Source: an uncultured Selenomonadales bacterium
GTDB lineage: Bacteria; Bacillota; Negativicutes; Acidaminococcales; Acidaminococcaceae
Assembly: GCA_900315345.1 (NCBI GenBank)
Contig: OMYP01000002.1
Location: 43,572-107,571 of the forward strand
Length of the DNA: 64,000 nucleotides
Direction of reading: 5' to 3'
The position numbers and the translations under genes were made by a program. The notes under the pieces are model-generated. The model was given only the letters and a program-made list of their open reading frames with translations, searched no databases and was not told where the DNA came from. Positions 17,909-26,158 of the stretch are shown here, one piece after another; the stretch's first letter is position 1; every line of letters starts with the position of its first letter.

Positions 17909-18853
17909 TCAGAATACGCCTAACGCTTTAAAGAGCACTACCCAGAAAAAGAGGGTAATACTGGAAAAAGCGGAAGTCACCACTACGCCGTTTCCTGCCA
18001 GCTCCGCATTACTGCCCAGCTGCTGCGCCATTGCAAAGCTGGCTACCGCGCAGGGCGTGGCGAAGATGCAGAGGATGGTCACGAAATCCACTCCCCGGAA
18101 ACCCATATAATATGCCGTTCCCATCACCAGAGCCGGTATTACCAGAAGACGGCCCAGTACGAGGATCGCCAGGTTACGCTTTTCTTCACTGACAGTTCCG
18201 AAACGGAAGGACGCGCCCAGGATCAGCAACGCTACCGGGGAGGTACAGTAGGCGATCTGGCGGACCGGTTTTAACAACGGCTCCGGAACGGAAATGCCTG
18301 TAATTACAAAAAACAGTCCCAGTAAGGCGCCTACGATCATAGGGTTTTGCAGTACCTTCGCAAAGGATGATGCCAGGGAAAAATGCCCCTTACCCCGAAA
18401 GCTTTCCAGTATAAATATACTGACGATGTTGTATATAGGAGAAACCACGGCTATCATCATTGTCGGCACCGCTACAGCCTCCGGCCCGAAAATATTTTCC
18501 ACCAGCGGCAGGCCCAGCAGGACAAAATTGCTCCGGAACAGCCCCTGGAGCATAGCCCCTCTGGAACGGTTATCTTTTTCCACGGTGCACACTACAATAC
18601 CGGAAACAAGCAGCATGACAAACAGCGCGGTAACAGTGAATGCCATGAGCCGGGGACGAAAAGCCGTGGCAATTGTAGTCGTATACATGTTATAAAACAT
18701 CATGCAGAAAAAAAACACATGGAACACCATGGCATTCACATGCTGCAATTCCGTATCCGTCAGCATCTTCCGCCAGCGGACATAGATCCCCATCCCGATT
18801 AGGATAAAAAGGGGGATGATCGCTTTTACCGCTACAATAAAATGTTGTTCCAC
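17909..18853 (-). CDS. Auxin efflux carrier (AEC) family transporter
   Basis: A 314-aa polytopic membrane protein with about 10 TM segments in two halves, matching the AEC/BART family (malate, malonate or other organic-acid carriers in bacteria). Recognisable blocks are IPLFILIGMGIYVRWRK at the N-terminus, NPMIVGALLGL in the middle and FATPCAVASFAMAQQLG in the C-terminal half. It is divergent from the MocR-type regulator at 19090 with 236 bases between, which makes it a candidate target. Substrate unknown. Confidence 0.87.
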   Translation of the reverse strand: MEQHFIVAVKAIIPLFILIGMGIYVRWRKMLTDTELQHVNAMVFHVFFFCMMFYNMYTTTIATAFRPRLMAFTVTALFVMLLVSGIVVCTVEKDNRSRGAMLQGLFRSNFVLLGLPLVENIFGPEAVAVPTMMIAVVSPIYNIVSIFILESFRGKGHFSLASSFAKVLQNPMIVGALLGLFFVITGISVPEPLLKPVRQIAYCTSPVALLILGASFRFGTVSEEKRNLAILVLGRLLVIPALVMGTAYYMGFRGVDFVTILCIFATPCAVASFAMAQQLGSNAELAGNGVVVTSAFSSITLFFWVVLFKALGVF

Positions 18854-18931
18854 AAGCCCACGTCCTTTAATACAGCATACAGATTTTTTCGGTTTCTCTT
18901 AATTTTTCTTTCTATCTATAGTATAATAATT

Positions 18932-18950
18932 AAGTAAGGATGTCCTTATT
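18932..18950. promoter_or_regulatory. Inverted repeat in the AEC/MocR divergent region
   Basis: The palindrome TAAGGA-TG-TCCTTA lies just upstream of a TATACT -10-like element (18920-18925, minus strand) of the AEC gene. It is a possible operator for the divergent MocR-type protein. Confidence 0.35.
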
Positions 18951-19089
18951 ACGTACCAGCGTATCCAAATTCGGTTTTAAAGCTGGTGTAAAAGAATTTT
19001 CCTGCAATATATTATTTATCTTACCATAATTTATAATTTTTAAGAAGATAAGACGACATGAGTCTGTCAGAAAAATTGCGGTATATATC

Positions 19090-20445
19090 ATGTTGATTGA
19101 AAATTTTCTTCCTGACATTTTCAGCAAGGAACCTCTTTACGTACAGATCGGGCAGTTTATCAAGCAGCAGATCCGTTCGGGCCAGCTGCCTCCGGGAACG
19201 AAGCTCCCGTCCCTGCGCCGCCTTGCCGCAGTACTGCAGATCAGCCGGACAACAGCGGAGACCTGTTACAACCAGCTGATGGCGGAAGGTTTTGTAGAAA
19301 GCCTTCCCCAAAAGGGATATTATGCGGCGGATATACTGCTGTCCGAAAAAAAGCCTGCGGCGAAACCTGCCGGGGGAAAGACCTCCCCTGACGTACAATA
19401 TGATTTCGCCAACAATTATATCGACGCTACTACTTTTCCCGCAGCCTTATGGCGGCGGCATATCAGCCGCGCCCTCCGGGACCGGGAGCTTCTGTCCGGT
19501 TACGGAGATCCCCAGGGGGAACTGGCCCTGCGCCAGGCTTTGGCCGAATACAGCCACGAAAGCCGCGGCGTATCCTGCGCACCGGAGCAGATCATTATCG
19601 GCGCCGGCGTACAGAGCCTGCTGGAAATCATTTCTGCTGTGCTGCTGGACTCTGTTTTTGCAGAATCCGCTCCCTGTGTTTCCCTGGAAGAGCCGGGCTT
19701 TCCCCAGGCAGAAGAGATATTCCGCCGCAACCACTGGAATGTCAGCCATTTTACAATCGAAGCCATGCAGCCGGAACTTCCCCGCCTGTTATACGTCAGC
19801 CCCTCCAACCCCTACAAAGGCCGCTCCCTTACCCCGGAACAGCGCCGGAACCTGCTGCGGTGGAGCCGTGAACACCAGACTTATATTCTGGAAGACGATT
19901 ATAACGGAGAGTTCCGTTATTTTTCCACTCCGGTCACATCCCTCCAGGGAATGAGCGACGGGGATCATATCCTTTACCTTGGTTCCTTTTCCAGACTGCT
20001 CCTGCCCAGTCTTCGGCTGAGTTATGCGGTACTGCCCCCCGGGCTCCTTCCCGCATACGAAAAAAACCGGATGTTATATAATCAGACTGCCAGTACCATC
20101 GAACAACTGGCCCTGGCCGGTTTTATTACAGAGGGCAGCCTGCGAAGGCACGTTAAAAAGCTGAAGCACCTTTATAAAGAAAAAAATACCCTGCTGCGCC
20201 AGTGTTTGCAACGGTATTTTGAAGGCCAGGTCCATATTCTGTCCTACGAGTCGGGACTCCATATGCGTATTGCTCTCCGGAATCCGGAAAGTTCCCTCAT
20301 ATTGGCCGGCAAGGCCCTTGAAAAAGGGGTAAAGGTGATTCCCATAAAGACAGAACCCCCTCACCCTGAATTCCTGCTTTCTTTCGCCGGCATCCGGATG
20401 CAGGACATCGAACCGGCGGTAAAATTATTGAAAGAATGCTGGTAA
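19090..20445 (+). CDS. MocR-type regulator (GntR HTH + aminotransferase fold) lacking the PLP lysine
   Basis: A 451-aa fusion of an N-terminal GntR winged helix (about 12-75, EPLYVQIGQFIKQQIRSGQL and LPSLRRLAAVLQISRTT) and a class I/II aminotransferase-like domain. The pocket blocks are recognisable: GAGVQSLLEI, SPSNPYKG, EDDYNGEFRY and GSFSRLLLPSLRLSYAVLP. In MocR/PdxR proteins the last block normally reads (G)(T/S)FSK with the Lys forming the PLP aldimine; here it is Arg302 (codon AGA), and the conserved DDYD is DDYN. It probably cannot form the internal aldimine and may have another effector or none. The divergent AEC transporter is the likely target. Confidence 0.88.
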   Translation: MLIENFLPDIFSKEPLYVQIGQFIKQQIRSGQLPPGTKLPSLRRLAAVLQISRTTAETCYNQLMAEGFVESLPQKGYYAADILLSEKKPAAKPAGGKTSPDVQYDFANNYIDATTFPAALWRRHISRALRDRELLSGYGDPQGELALRQALAEYSHESRGVSCAPEQIIIGAGVQSLLEIISAVLLDSVFAESAPCVSLEEPGFPQAEEIFRRNHWNVSHFTIEAMQPELPRLLYVSPSNPYKGRSLTPEQRRNLLRWSREHQTYILEDDYNGEFRYFSTPVTSLQGMSDGDHILYLGSFSRLLLPSLRLSYAVLPPGLLPAYEKNRMLYNQTASTIEQLALAGFITEGSLRRHVKKLKHLYKEKNTLLRQCLQRYFEGQVHILSYESGLHMRIALRNPESSLILAGKALEKGVKVIPIKTEPPHPEFLLSFAGIRMQDIEPAVKLLKECW

Positions 20446-20492
20446 AAAAAGTCTGTATCAGATGATCAGATCATCCGATACAGACTTTTTAA
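20444..20492. terminator. Bidirectional terminator between convergent mocR-like and ABC genes
   Basis: Long perfect stem AAAAAGTCTGTATC / GATACAGACTTTTT with an inner ATGATC-type repeat, flanked by A and T runs. Confidence 0.9.
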
Positions 20493-20524
20493 TTTCACCT
20501 TTCCTTTTTAACTACAACAGCATG

Positions 20525-21319
20525 TTATCCCAGCAGCAGCTTGTCACTGGCCATTCCGTCGCCGCTGGCTTTTTCAAACATGGCCAGCAGGTCTCCGATC
20601 TTCAGGTTTTTCTTTTCTTCCCCGTCCACATCAATGAGTACACGGCCTTCGTGCATCATGATAAGCCGGTTGCCGAAGCGCAGGGCGTCCCGCATGTTGT
20701 GGGTGATCATCAGGGTAGTAAGGCTATCGCGTTTTACAACGGTATCTGTAAGTTCCAGAACCTTTTCCGCCGTTTTGGGATCCAGTGCCGCCGTATGTTC
20801 ATCCAGCAACAGCAATTTCGGTTTCTTGATAGTTGCCATCAGAAGCGTCAGCGCCTGCCGCTGGCCGCCGGAAAGCAATCCTACATGGGCCGTCATCCGG
20901 TCTTCCAGTCCCAGGTTCAGTTCCTTCAGCATTTCATAAAAACGGTCATGCTGTTCGCTGGTACTGCTCCAGCTTAGTCCGGGGAACTGTCCCCGCCGGG
21001 ATGCGATAGCCAGATTCTCTTCGATCATCATACCGGCGGCAGTACCCAGCATGGGATCCTGGAATACCCTGCCAATATACCGTGCCCGCTTATGTTCCGG
21101 TTCTTTGGTAATATCCACCCCGTCAATGACGATTCGGCCCTTATCGATAGGCCATACCCCGGCTATGGCATTCAGCATGGTAGATTTACCTGCGCCATTG
21201 CTGCCGATGACCGTGGTAAAATCCCCCGGCTTCAGATGAAGATTCGCATCGTTCAGGGCCCGTTTTTCATTGATGGTTCCGGGGAAAAATGTTTTAAAAA
21301 TATGTTCTACATGTAACAT
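20525..21319 (-). CDS. ABC transporter ATP-binding protein (TrpZ-like)
   Basis: A 264-aa ATPase with Walker A GSNGAGKST, Q-loop VFQDP, signature LSGGQRQ, Walker B LLLLDEH and H-loop THN. It energises the importer formed with the permease whose stop overlaps this start by one base. The set belongs to the PF04392-type importers, whose characterised relatives include TrpXYZ and related systems; the substrate is not determined by sequence alone. Confidence 0.92.
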   Translation of the reverse strand: MLHVEHIFKTFFPGTINEKRALNDANLHLKPGDFTTVIGSNGAGKSTMLNAIAGVWPIDKGRIVIDGVDITKEPEHKRARYIGRVFQDPMLGTAAGMMIEENLAIASRRGQFPGLSWSSTSEQHDRFYEMLKELNLGLEDRMTAHVGLLSGGQRQALTLLMATIKKPKLLLLDEHTAALDPKTAEKVLELTDTVVKRDSLTTLMITHNMRDALRFGNRLIMMHEGRVLIDVDGEEKKNLKIGDLLAMFEKASGDGMASDKLLLG

Positions 21320-22203
21320 CAGCGCGCCGCCTTTCTGCCTTTGAACTTTGCCTTGATCAGGGGCATGGACAGGGCCAGCGCCACCAGTACAGAGGTAAAG
21401 AGTTTCAGATCGTTGGGCGGCATGCCCATCTGCAATACGATTGCGATAACGATACGATAGACTACAGAACCCAATACTACAGAGATCATGCAGTTTTTAA
21501 AGCTGCGGGTCCCAAACAGCACTTCGCCGATAATAACGGATGCCAGGCCGATAACGATGGTACCCACGCCCATGCCCACGTCTGCGAACCCGTTGTTCTG
21601 CCCTACCAGGGCGCCGGAAACGGAAATCAGCGCGTTACTGATGATAAGCCCTAAAATAATGGTCATATCCGTATTGACACCCTGGGCACGGATCATCTGC
21701 TGGTTAAAACCGGTTGCGCGGATGGCAGCGCCAATTTCTGTACCGAAGAACCAGTACATACCGATTCCCACGATCAGCGTGGCCGCCATTCCCACAACAA
21801 AAGTGGTCTGGGCATTATTCAGACCCAGAGTCTTCTGGGTAATCACGAACACCGTATCCACGCCCAAAAGGGATAAATTCGCCTTCCCCATGATCCGCAA
21901 ATTTACGGAATACAATGCGATCATGGTCAGTATTCCGGCCAGCAATGCCGGAATCTTCATTTTTGTGGTCAGGATGCCCGTGACCGCTCCAGCCAGCATC
22001 CCCGCTACCGCCGCTGCCGCAATGGAAACTGCCACTCCCTGTCCGGAAGCCATCAGGGTAGCTGCTGTTGCAGCTCCCAGGGGAAAACTCCCTTCACAGG
22101 TCAGATCCGCCAGATCCAGAACGCGAAACGTTACATACACACCCAGAGCCATAACAGCCCACAACAAGCCTTGTGCCACTGTTGACACAGCCAGGTTACT
22201 CAT
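21319..22203 (-). CDS. ABC transporter permease (TrpY-like)
   Basis: A 294-aa membrane protein with about 8-9 TM segments, similar to the branched-chain/sugar permease superfamily. Typical blocks are RVLDLADLTCEGSFPLGAA near the N-terminus and the EAA-like GLIISNALISVSGALVGQNNGF. It lies between the binding-protein gene (107 bases upstream) and the ATPase gene (1-base overlap) in one leftward operon. Confidence 0.9.
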   Translation of the reverse strand: MSNLAVSTVAQGLLWAVMALGVYVTFRVLDLADLTCEGSFPLGAATAATLMASGQGVAVSIAAAAVAGMLAGAVTGILTTKMKIPALLAGILTMIALYSVNLRIMGKANLSLLGVDTVFVITQKTLGLNNAQTTFVVGMAATLIVGIGMYWFFGTEIGAAIRATGFNQQMIRAQGVNTDMTIILGLIISNALISVSGALVGQNNGFADVGMGVGTIVIGLASVIIGEVLFGTRSFKNCMISVVLGSVVYRIVIAIVLQMGMPPNDLKLFTSVLVALALSMPLIKAKFKGRKAAR

Positions 22204-22236
22204 AAAACAATGACCTCGAATTCTTTGATTATTATA

Positions 22237-22276
22237 TAAAAAGGCGCGGATCCGTTTGTTACGACAGATCCGCCCA
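22237..22276 (-). terminator. Hairpin with U-run between binding-protein and permease genes
   Basis: On the minus strand a GCGGATC / GATCCGC stem is followed by GCC and TTTTTATA. Such a partial terminator would raise the ratio of binding protein to membrane components. Confidence 0.6.
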
Positions 22277-22311
22277 GCCGTATACTGTAAGATTATATCA
22301 TATCATACAAA

Positions 22312-23325
22312 TTATTTCAAAACTTCTGCGCCCTTCAGCAGTTCTTCCGGAATTTTGATCCCCAGCTGTTCTGCTTTTTTCATATTTACGACAGCCTTGA
22401 ATTCCTTCTGGGAGCGGATAGCCATATCCTGGGGCTTTGCTTTCCCGTTCAGGATCTCGGCCGCCATAACGCCGGTCTCCTCGCCCAGCATATAATAATC
22501 AATGCCTAAGGTGATCAGGCCGCCGGCCTTTACCTCGCCCGGTTCCGCGCAGATGACCGCCAGCTTGGCTTCATCCGTTACCTTGCACAGGGTAGGCATG
22601 GCGGAAGCCATGATATTATCCGTCGGGATATACAACGCGTCCACCTTGCCGATCAGGCTGTGGGCCGCCTGCTGGATATCGTTTACGGTAGAAACGGTAG
22701 CTTCCTTAATGGTCAGGCCTTTTGCCGCCGCTTCCTTTTTCAGAATTTCAACCTGCAGCTGGCTGTTCACTTCGCTGGAGCAGTAAATAACGCCGACATT
22801 TTTCGCTTTGGGAACAACCTTCAGCAACAATTCAACCTGTTCTTTGATTGGGTTCATATCGGTGGTGCCGGTTACATTGGTACCCGGCTTTGCCGGATCT
22901 TTCACCAATTTCGCCGCTTTATAATCCGTAATGGCAGTGCCTACAATAGGAATATCCTTCGTAGCGTTAGCCACGCTCTGTGCAGATGGCGTTGCGATGG
23001 CGCAGATCAGGTCCACTTTATTATTTACAAAACGGTTAGCGATGTTCTGCAGGTTGGACTGGTCTGCCTGAGCGTTTTGCCTGTCGAAGGTAATGTTTTT
23101 CCCTTCCTTAAATCCGTTCTTTGCCAGTCCGTCCACAAAGCCTTTGTTAGCGGCATCCAGTGCCGCATGCTCTACCAGCTGGACGATACCTACATTATAT
23201 TTTTTTTCTGCCGCAGGGGCCGCAGCTTTTTTATCCCCTCCGCCGCAGCCTGCCGCGCCTGCAGCTAGCATCAGTAACAGCGCCGCTGTCAGCGCTTTCA
23301 TTTTGGTTCCGGAAAACTTTAACAT
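22312..23325 (-). CDS. ABC transporter substrate-binding lipoprotein (PF04392 type, TrpX-like)
   Basis: A 337-aa lipoprotein: signal peptide with lipobox AAGAAGC (Cys near residue 27), then a two-lobed periplasmic-binding fold beginning YNVGIVQLVEHAALDAANKGF, with the family's AIATPSAQSVANAT and PIVGTAITDY blocks. It delivers ligand to the downstream permease and ATPase. Shine-Dalgarno GGAAGGAG is 9 bases from the ATG. No T-box or riboswitch is apparent in the 400-base upstream region, so if the ligand is tryptophan the control differs from the T-box cases known in other Firmicutes. Confidence 0.9.
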   Translation of the reverse strand: MLKFSGTKMKALTAALLLMLAAGAAGCGGGDKKAAAPAAEKKYNVGIVQLVEHAALDAANKGFVDGLAKNGFKEGKNITFDRQNAQADQSNLQNIANRFVNNKVDLICAIATPSAQSVANATKDIPIVGTAITDYKAAKLVKDPAKPGTNVTGTTDMNPIKEQVELLLKVVPKAKNVGVIYCSSEVNSQLQVEILKKEAAAKGLTIKEATVSTVNDIQQAAHSLIGKVDALYIPTDNIMASAMPTLCKVTDEAKLAVICAEPGEVKAGGLITLGIDYYMLGEETGVMAAEILNGKAKPQDMAIRSQKEFKAVVNMKKAEQLGIKIPEELLKGAEVLK

Positions 23326-23403
23326 CCCGTTTTGCTCCTTCCTTCTTTCTCTATCCAGATAAAAGCACTTTCTATATCTTTAGCTTATACCTGCATATTT
23401 TAT

Positions 23404-23432
23404 ATTGTAATCTGTGATGCAGATAATGTAAA
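23404..23432 (-). promoter_or_regulatory. Putative promoter of the ABC operon
   Basis: On the minus strand TTTACA (23427-23432) and TACAAT (23404-23409) are 17 bases apart, 78 bases before the ATG. I see nothing else convincing in the gap 23326-23725. Confidence 0.55.
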
Positions 23433-23725
23433 TAGTTTTTAGACAAATATAGCTCCTTAGCAGTTAACAGAACCGTTTTCTGGGATTTTTTGTAAAGAAT
23501 AATACAAAATCCGTTCATCAGATAACCCTTTGTTCTGTCTGCAGACATAAAACTATTGGGATTTTGGCACTTTGTATTGGCCATAGCATTTACCGGAAGT
23601 TTCAGTTATCCGGTCACATTTACCCGGGCTTACTGAAAGAAAACTTGCAAAACTTCGTTAATCATACTATATTTAATGTATAGTTATTTGATTTATATTC
23701 CATAAAAAACGAAAGGACGAAGCGT

Positions 23726-24292
23726 ATGATGAAACGTATTTTCCTCTTCCTCCTTACCCTGATGCTGTTTGCATCCCAGGCCTTTGCAGAAGAATGGACT
23801 TATCTGGGCCGTTATGCATCTCCCAATGACAAGCTGTATCTGCACACCACGGATGCCCTGATCCTGAATCATCTGTATCCTTTTGAATCCCAGTCTGCCG
23901 AAAACAGCCAGCTGTACGATGTGTACTACTTCCACGACCACAATGACGATATCCGGGAAGTAAACGAAGTGGTAAACCTGATTACGGTACCCATTAGAGC
24001 AAAAATCGTGCCTCTGAATATTTATGGTAAACCCATGATCAGCGACGGCGTTTTCTGCGGACAGATCTTTTCGGATGTGATCATCCGGAATGAAGGGGTC
24101 TTTGGAATCACGCCTACCGCCTTTTCCATTAAAGATTCCGTCAGCCGGAAGACCATCTTTAAAATGAACGGCGAAATGAGCGGGCAGGTCCTGTGGTCAG
24201 GAACCGCAGCGGCCAAAATCGTGGAAATTACAGGGCCACATAAAGATTGGAAATCCCCTATCACCGGTGTACCCACCGAACAGTTCCGGTGA
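23726..24292 (+). CDS. Exported protein of unknown function
   Basis: A 188-aa protein with a clear signal peptide (MMKRIFLFLLTLMLFASQAFA, cleavage at about residue 21). The mature part begins EEWTYLGRYASPNDKLYLHTTDALI and has no motif I recognise; a short surface-antigen-like pattern (W-YLG) is common in small exported proteins of Negativicutes. Shine-Dalgarno GAAAGGA about 8 bases upstream. It precedes the Ca2+/Na+ exchanger by 44 bases in the same direction, so they are probably co-transcribed. Confidence 0.7.
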   Translation: MMKRIFLFLLTLMLFASQAFAEEWTYLGRYASPNDKLYLHTTDALILNHLYPFESQSAENSQLYDVYYFHDHNDDIREVNEVVNLITVPIRAKIVPLNIYGKPMISDGVFCGQIFSDVIIRNEGVFGITPTAFSIKDSVSRKTIFKMNGEMSGQVLWSGTAAAKIVEITGPHKDWKSPITGVPTEQFR

Positions 24293-24336
24293 TAAAACCC
24301 ATTGTTTCAAACTCTGTTGTAAAGGATTGATCTGAT

Positions 24337-25344
24337 ATGGATATGGAAATCATAAAGCAGCTGGCTATCCTGATCGTAGGGTTTGCCCTGCTGGTTAAAG
24401 GCGCCGATCTGTTTGTGGACGGCGCGTCGGGAATTGCAAAAAAGTTTGGCATTCCGGAACTGATCATCGGCCTGACCATTGTAGCTATGGGAACCAGCGC
24501 TCCGGAAGCTGCCGTTTCCATTGCCGCTGCCATAAAGGGCAGCGCCGGGATCTCTATCGGCAATGTAATTGGCAGCAACATCATGAATATTTTTATCATC
24601 CTGGGTGCTGTGGCCGCCATCGTTCCTTTAAAAATCGAACGCTCTACCATCCGGTATGAAATGCCCTATACCATCCTTGTCACCGCCTTTTTTGTCTGGA
24701 TGGGCAAAGACGGGCTCATCACCCGCATTGACGGCGGTATCCTGTGGGCCGGCCTCATACTCTACATCATCTATCTGATCCGTCAGTCAAAACAGAAATC
24801 GGAAGAAGAAATACCGGCAATGGTTGCAGCAGATACTGTTAAAAGCAATGTGCAAGAAACTGCTGCCAACACCACTCCGGAACCGGCAGAACAGGAACAT
24901 CCTTCCATCATAAAACTGCTGGCCCTGACTGTCATCGGCCTGGTAGTGATCCTGGTCAGCAGCGATTACGCTGTAGACGCTGCGGTAGCCCTTGCCAAAG
25001 TATTTGACATCAGCGACCGGGTCATCGGACTGACTATCGTAGCCCTTGGAACCTCCCTGCCGGAATTGGTGACCTCTGTTACCGCAGCCCTCCGTGGAAA
25101 CGCGGACCTGGCTGTAGGCAATGTAGTGGGAAGCTGCATCTTTAACATTTTATTTGTGCTGGGCACCTCTGCCCTGATCCTTCCCATTGCCTGCGCCCCC
25201 AATTTCCTCAGCGACGCCTACGTAGCCGTAGGGGCAACGGTCTTGCTGCTGATTTTCGGTTACACCCAGATGAAGATCGTACGCTGGGAAGGATGGATGC
25301 TGATCGGGTGTTATCTCGCCTACGGATATTTTGCACTGGTATGA
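24337..25344 (+). CDS. Calcium/sodium antiporter, CaCA family (YrbG type)
   Basis: A 335-aa membrane protein with the inverted-repeat architecture of K+-dependent or YrbG-type Ca2+/Na+ exchangers. The first alpha repeat reads TIVAMGTSAPEAAVSI and GNVIGSNIMNI, the second TIVALGTSLPELVTSV and GNVVGSCIFNILFVLG, holding the acidic ion ligands. A charged cytoplasmic loop (about 150-190, Glu/Ala/Thr-rich) separates the halves. It exports Ca2+ using a sodium or proton gradient. Confidence 0.93.
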   Translation: MDMEIIKQLAILIVGFALLVKGADLFVDGASGIAKKFGIPELIIGLTIVAMGTSAPEAAVSIAAAIKGSAGISIGNVIGSNIMNIFIILGAVAAIVPLKIERSTIRYEMPYTILVTAFFVWMGKDGLITRIDGGILWAGLILYIIYLIRQSKQKSEEEIPAMVAADTVKSNVQETAANTTPEPAEQEHPSIIKLLALTVIGLVVILVSSDYAVDAAVALAKVFDISDRVIGLTIVALGTSLPELVTSVTAALRGNADLAVGNVVGSCIFNILFVLGTSALILPIACAPNFLSDAYVAVGATVLLLIFGYTQMKIVRWEGWMLIGCYLAYGYFALV

Positions 25345-25389
25345 TAAGAATCTATATCACAAATTTATATTTCAGCGGCTCGCTGCCTG

Positions 25390-25821
25390 TTACCGCCAAA
25401 CGGCCTTCATAATATTGCGATAGTTATCGTTCAGGTAACCGATGATCACATTGAACATACGGTAAACTGCTTCCCCTTCCAGTCCGTCGTTTTCTGCTAC
25501 CATGCAGGTATCCAGAATCAGGTCGCCGGAGCCGTCAAAGAACAGCTTAAAGGGTTTGTATGTCATATTCTGGGTGTTCGCCAGTTTCAGAAGGGCATCC
25601 GCATTATCTTCTTTCAGCACCTGCGGCGCAATCTGTACCCTGATTATAGAAAATACGCTGTCGTCCACGATCAGCATGGTAGGAAGCTGCTGTCCTTCTA
25701 CAGCAATAAAAGAACGGAATGCAACTGTATTCTGGGGATCATCGGCAATTTCTTCCATTTGGAAAGCCGTGACTTTCCGTTCGTCCAGAAATTTTTTAAA
25801 CTGTTCCGCTTTCTTGTTCAT
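25390..25821 (-). CDS. Hypothetical protein, YbjN/chaperone-like character
   Basis: A 143-aa soluble protein with no signal peptide. The layout (N-terminal helix FKKFLDERKV, then strands VAFRSFIAVEGQQLPTMLIVDD, and C-terminal helix MFNVIIGYLNDNYRNIMKAVW) resembles small YbjN-like folds, but this is only an impression. The convergent neighbour is the exchanger gene; upstream is tRNA-Lys. Function unknown. Confidence 0.65.
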   Translation of the reverse strand: MNKKAEQFKKFLDERKVTAFQMEEIADDPQNTVAFRSFIAVEGQQLPTMLIVDDSVFSIIRVQIAPQVLKEDNADALLKLANTQNMTYKPFKLFFDGSGDLILDTCMVAENDGLEGEAVYRMFNVIIGYLNDNYRNIMKAVWR

Positions 25822-25948
25822 AAAATCTCCTCCATTTACATAATAAATTATCTATCAACTCTGCAAAAGATTTTACATGCAGTCCGTTTTAATAAAAATA
25901 TACATTATATTATATCATTATTTTACCTGATGCGGGAAGATAAAATAA

Positions 25949-25979
25949 CAAAAAAACTCCCGCTCGTCTGAGCGGGAGT
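25949..25979 (-). terminator. Terminator of tRNA-Lys
   Basis: Minus-strand stem ACTCCCGCTC / GAGCGGGAGT followed by seven T bases, 9 bases after the tRNA CCA end. Confidence 0.85.
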
Positions 25980-25987
25980 AATTTGCG

Positions 25988-26063
25988 TGGTGATCCATCC
26001 GCGACTCGAACGCGGGACACCCTGATTAAAAGTCAGGTGCTCTGCCAACTGAGCTAATGGACC
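25988..26063 (-). tRNA. tRNA-Lys (anticodon TTT)
   Basis: Acceptor GGTCCAT pairs with ATGGATC (one G-T), D-arm contains TTGGC, anticodon loop CTTTTAA gives TTT, T-loop TTCGAGT, CCA encoded at 25988-25990. Confidence 0.95.
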
Positions 26064-26158
26064 AAATGAACGAAAAGCTTTTTGCTGTTTCGTTTGTAAC
26101 ATTGATAGTATAAGGTTATATAAATGTTTTGTCAAGAAATTTTTATAAAAGTTATTTT

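Noticed and set aside
23372..23584. A 70-aa minus-strand frame upstream of the ABC binding-protein gene
   Set aside because: It overlaps the proposed promoter of the operon, lacks a Shine-Dalgarno and has no homologous look.
23326..23725. T-box or tryptophan riboswitch for the TrpXYZ-like operon
   Set aside because: No T-box consensus, specifier stem or long leader hairpin is visible before the binding-protein gene.
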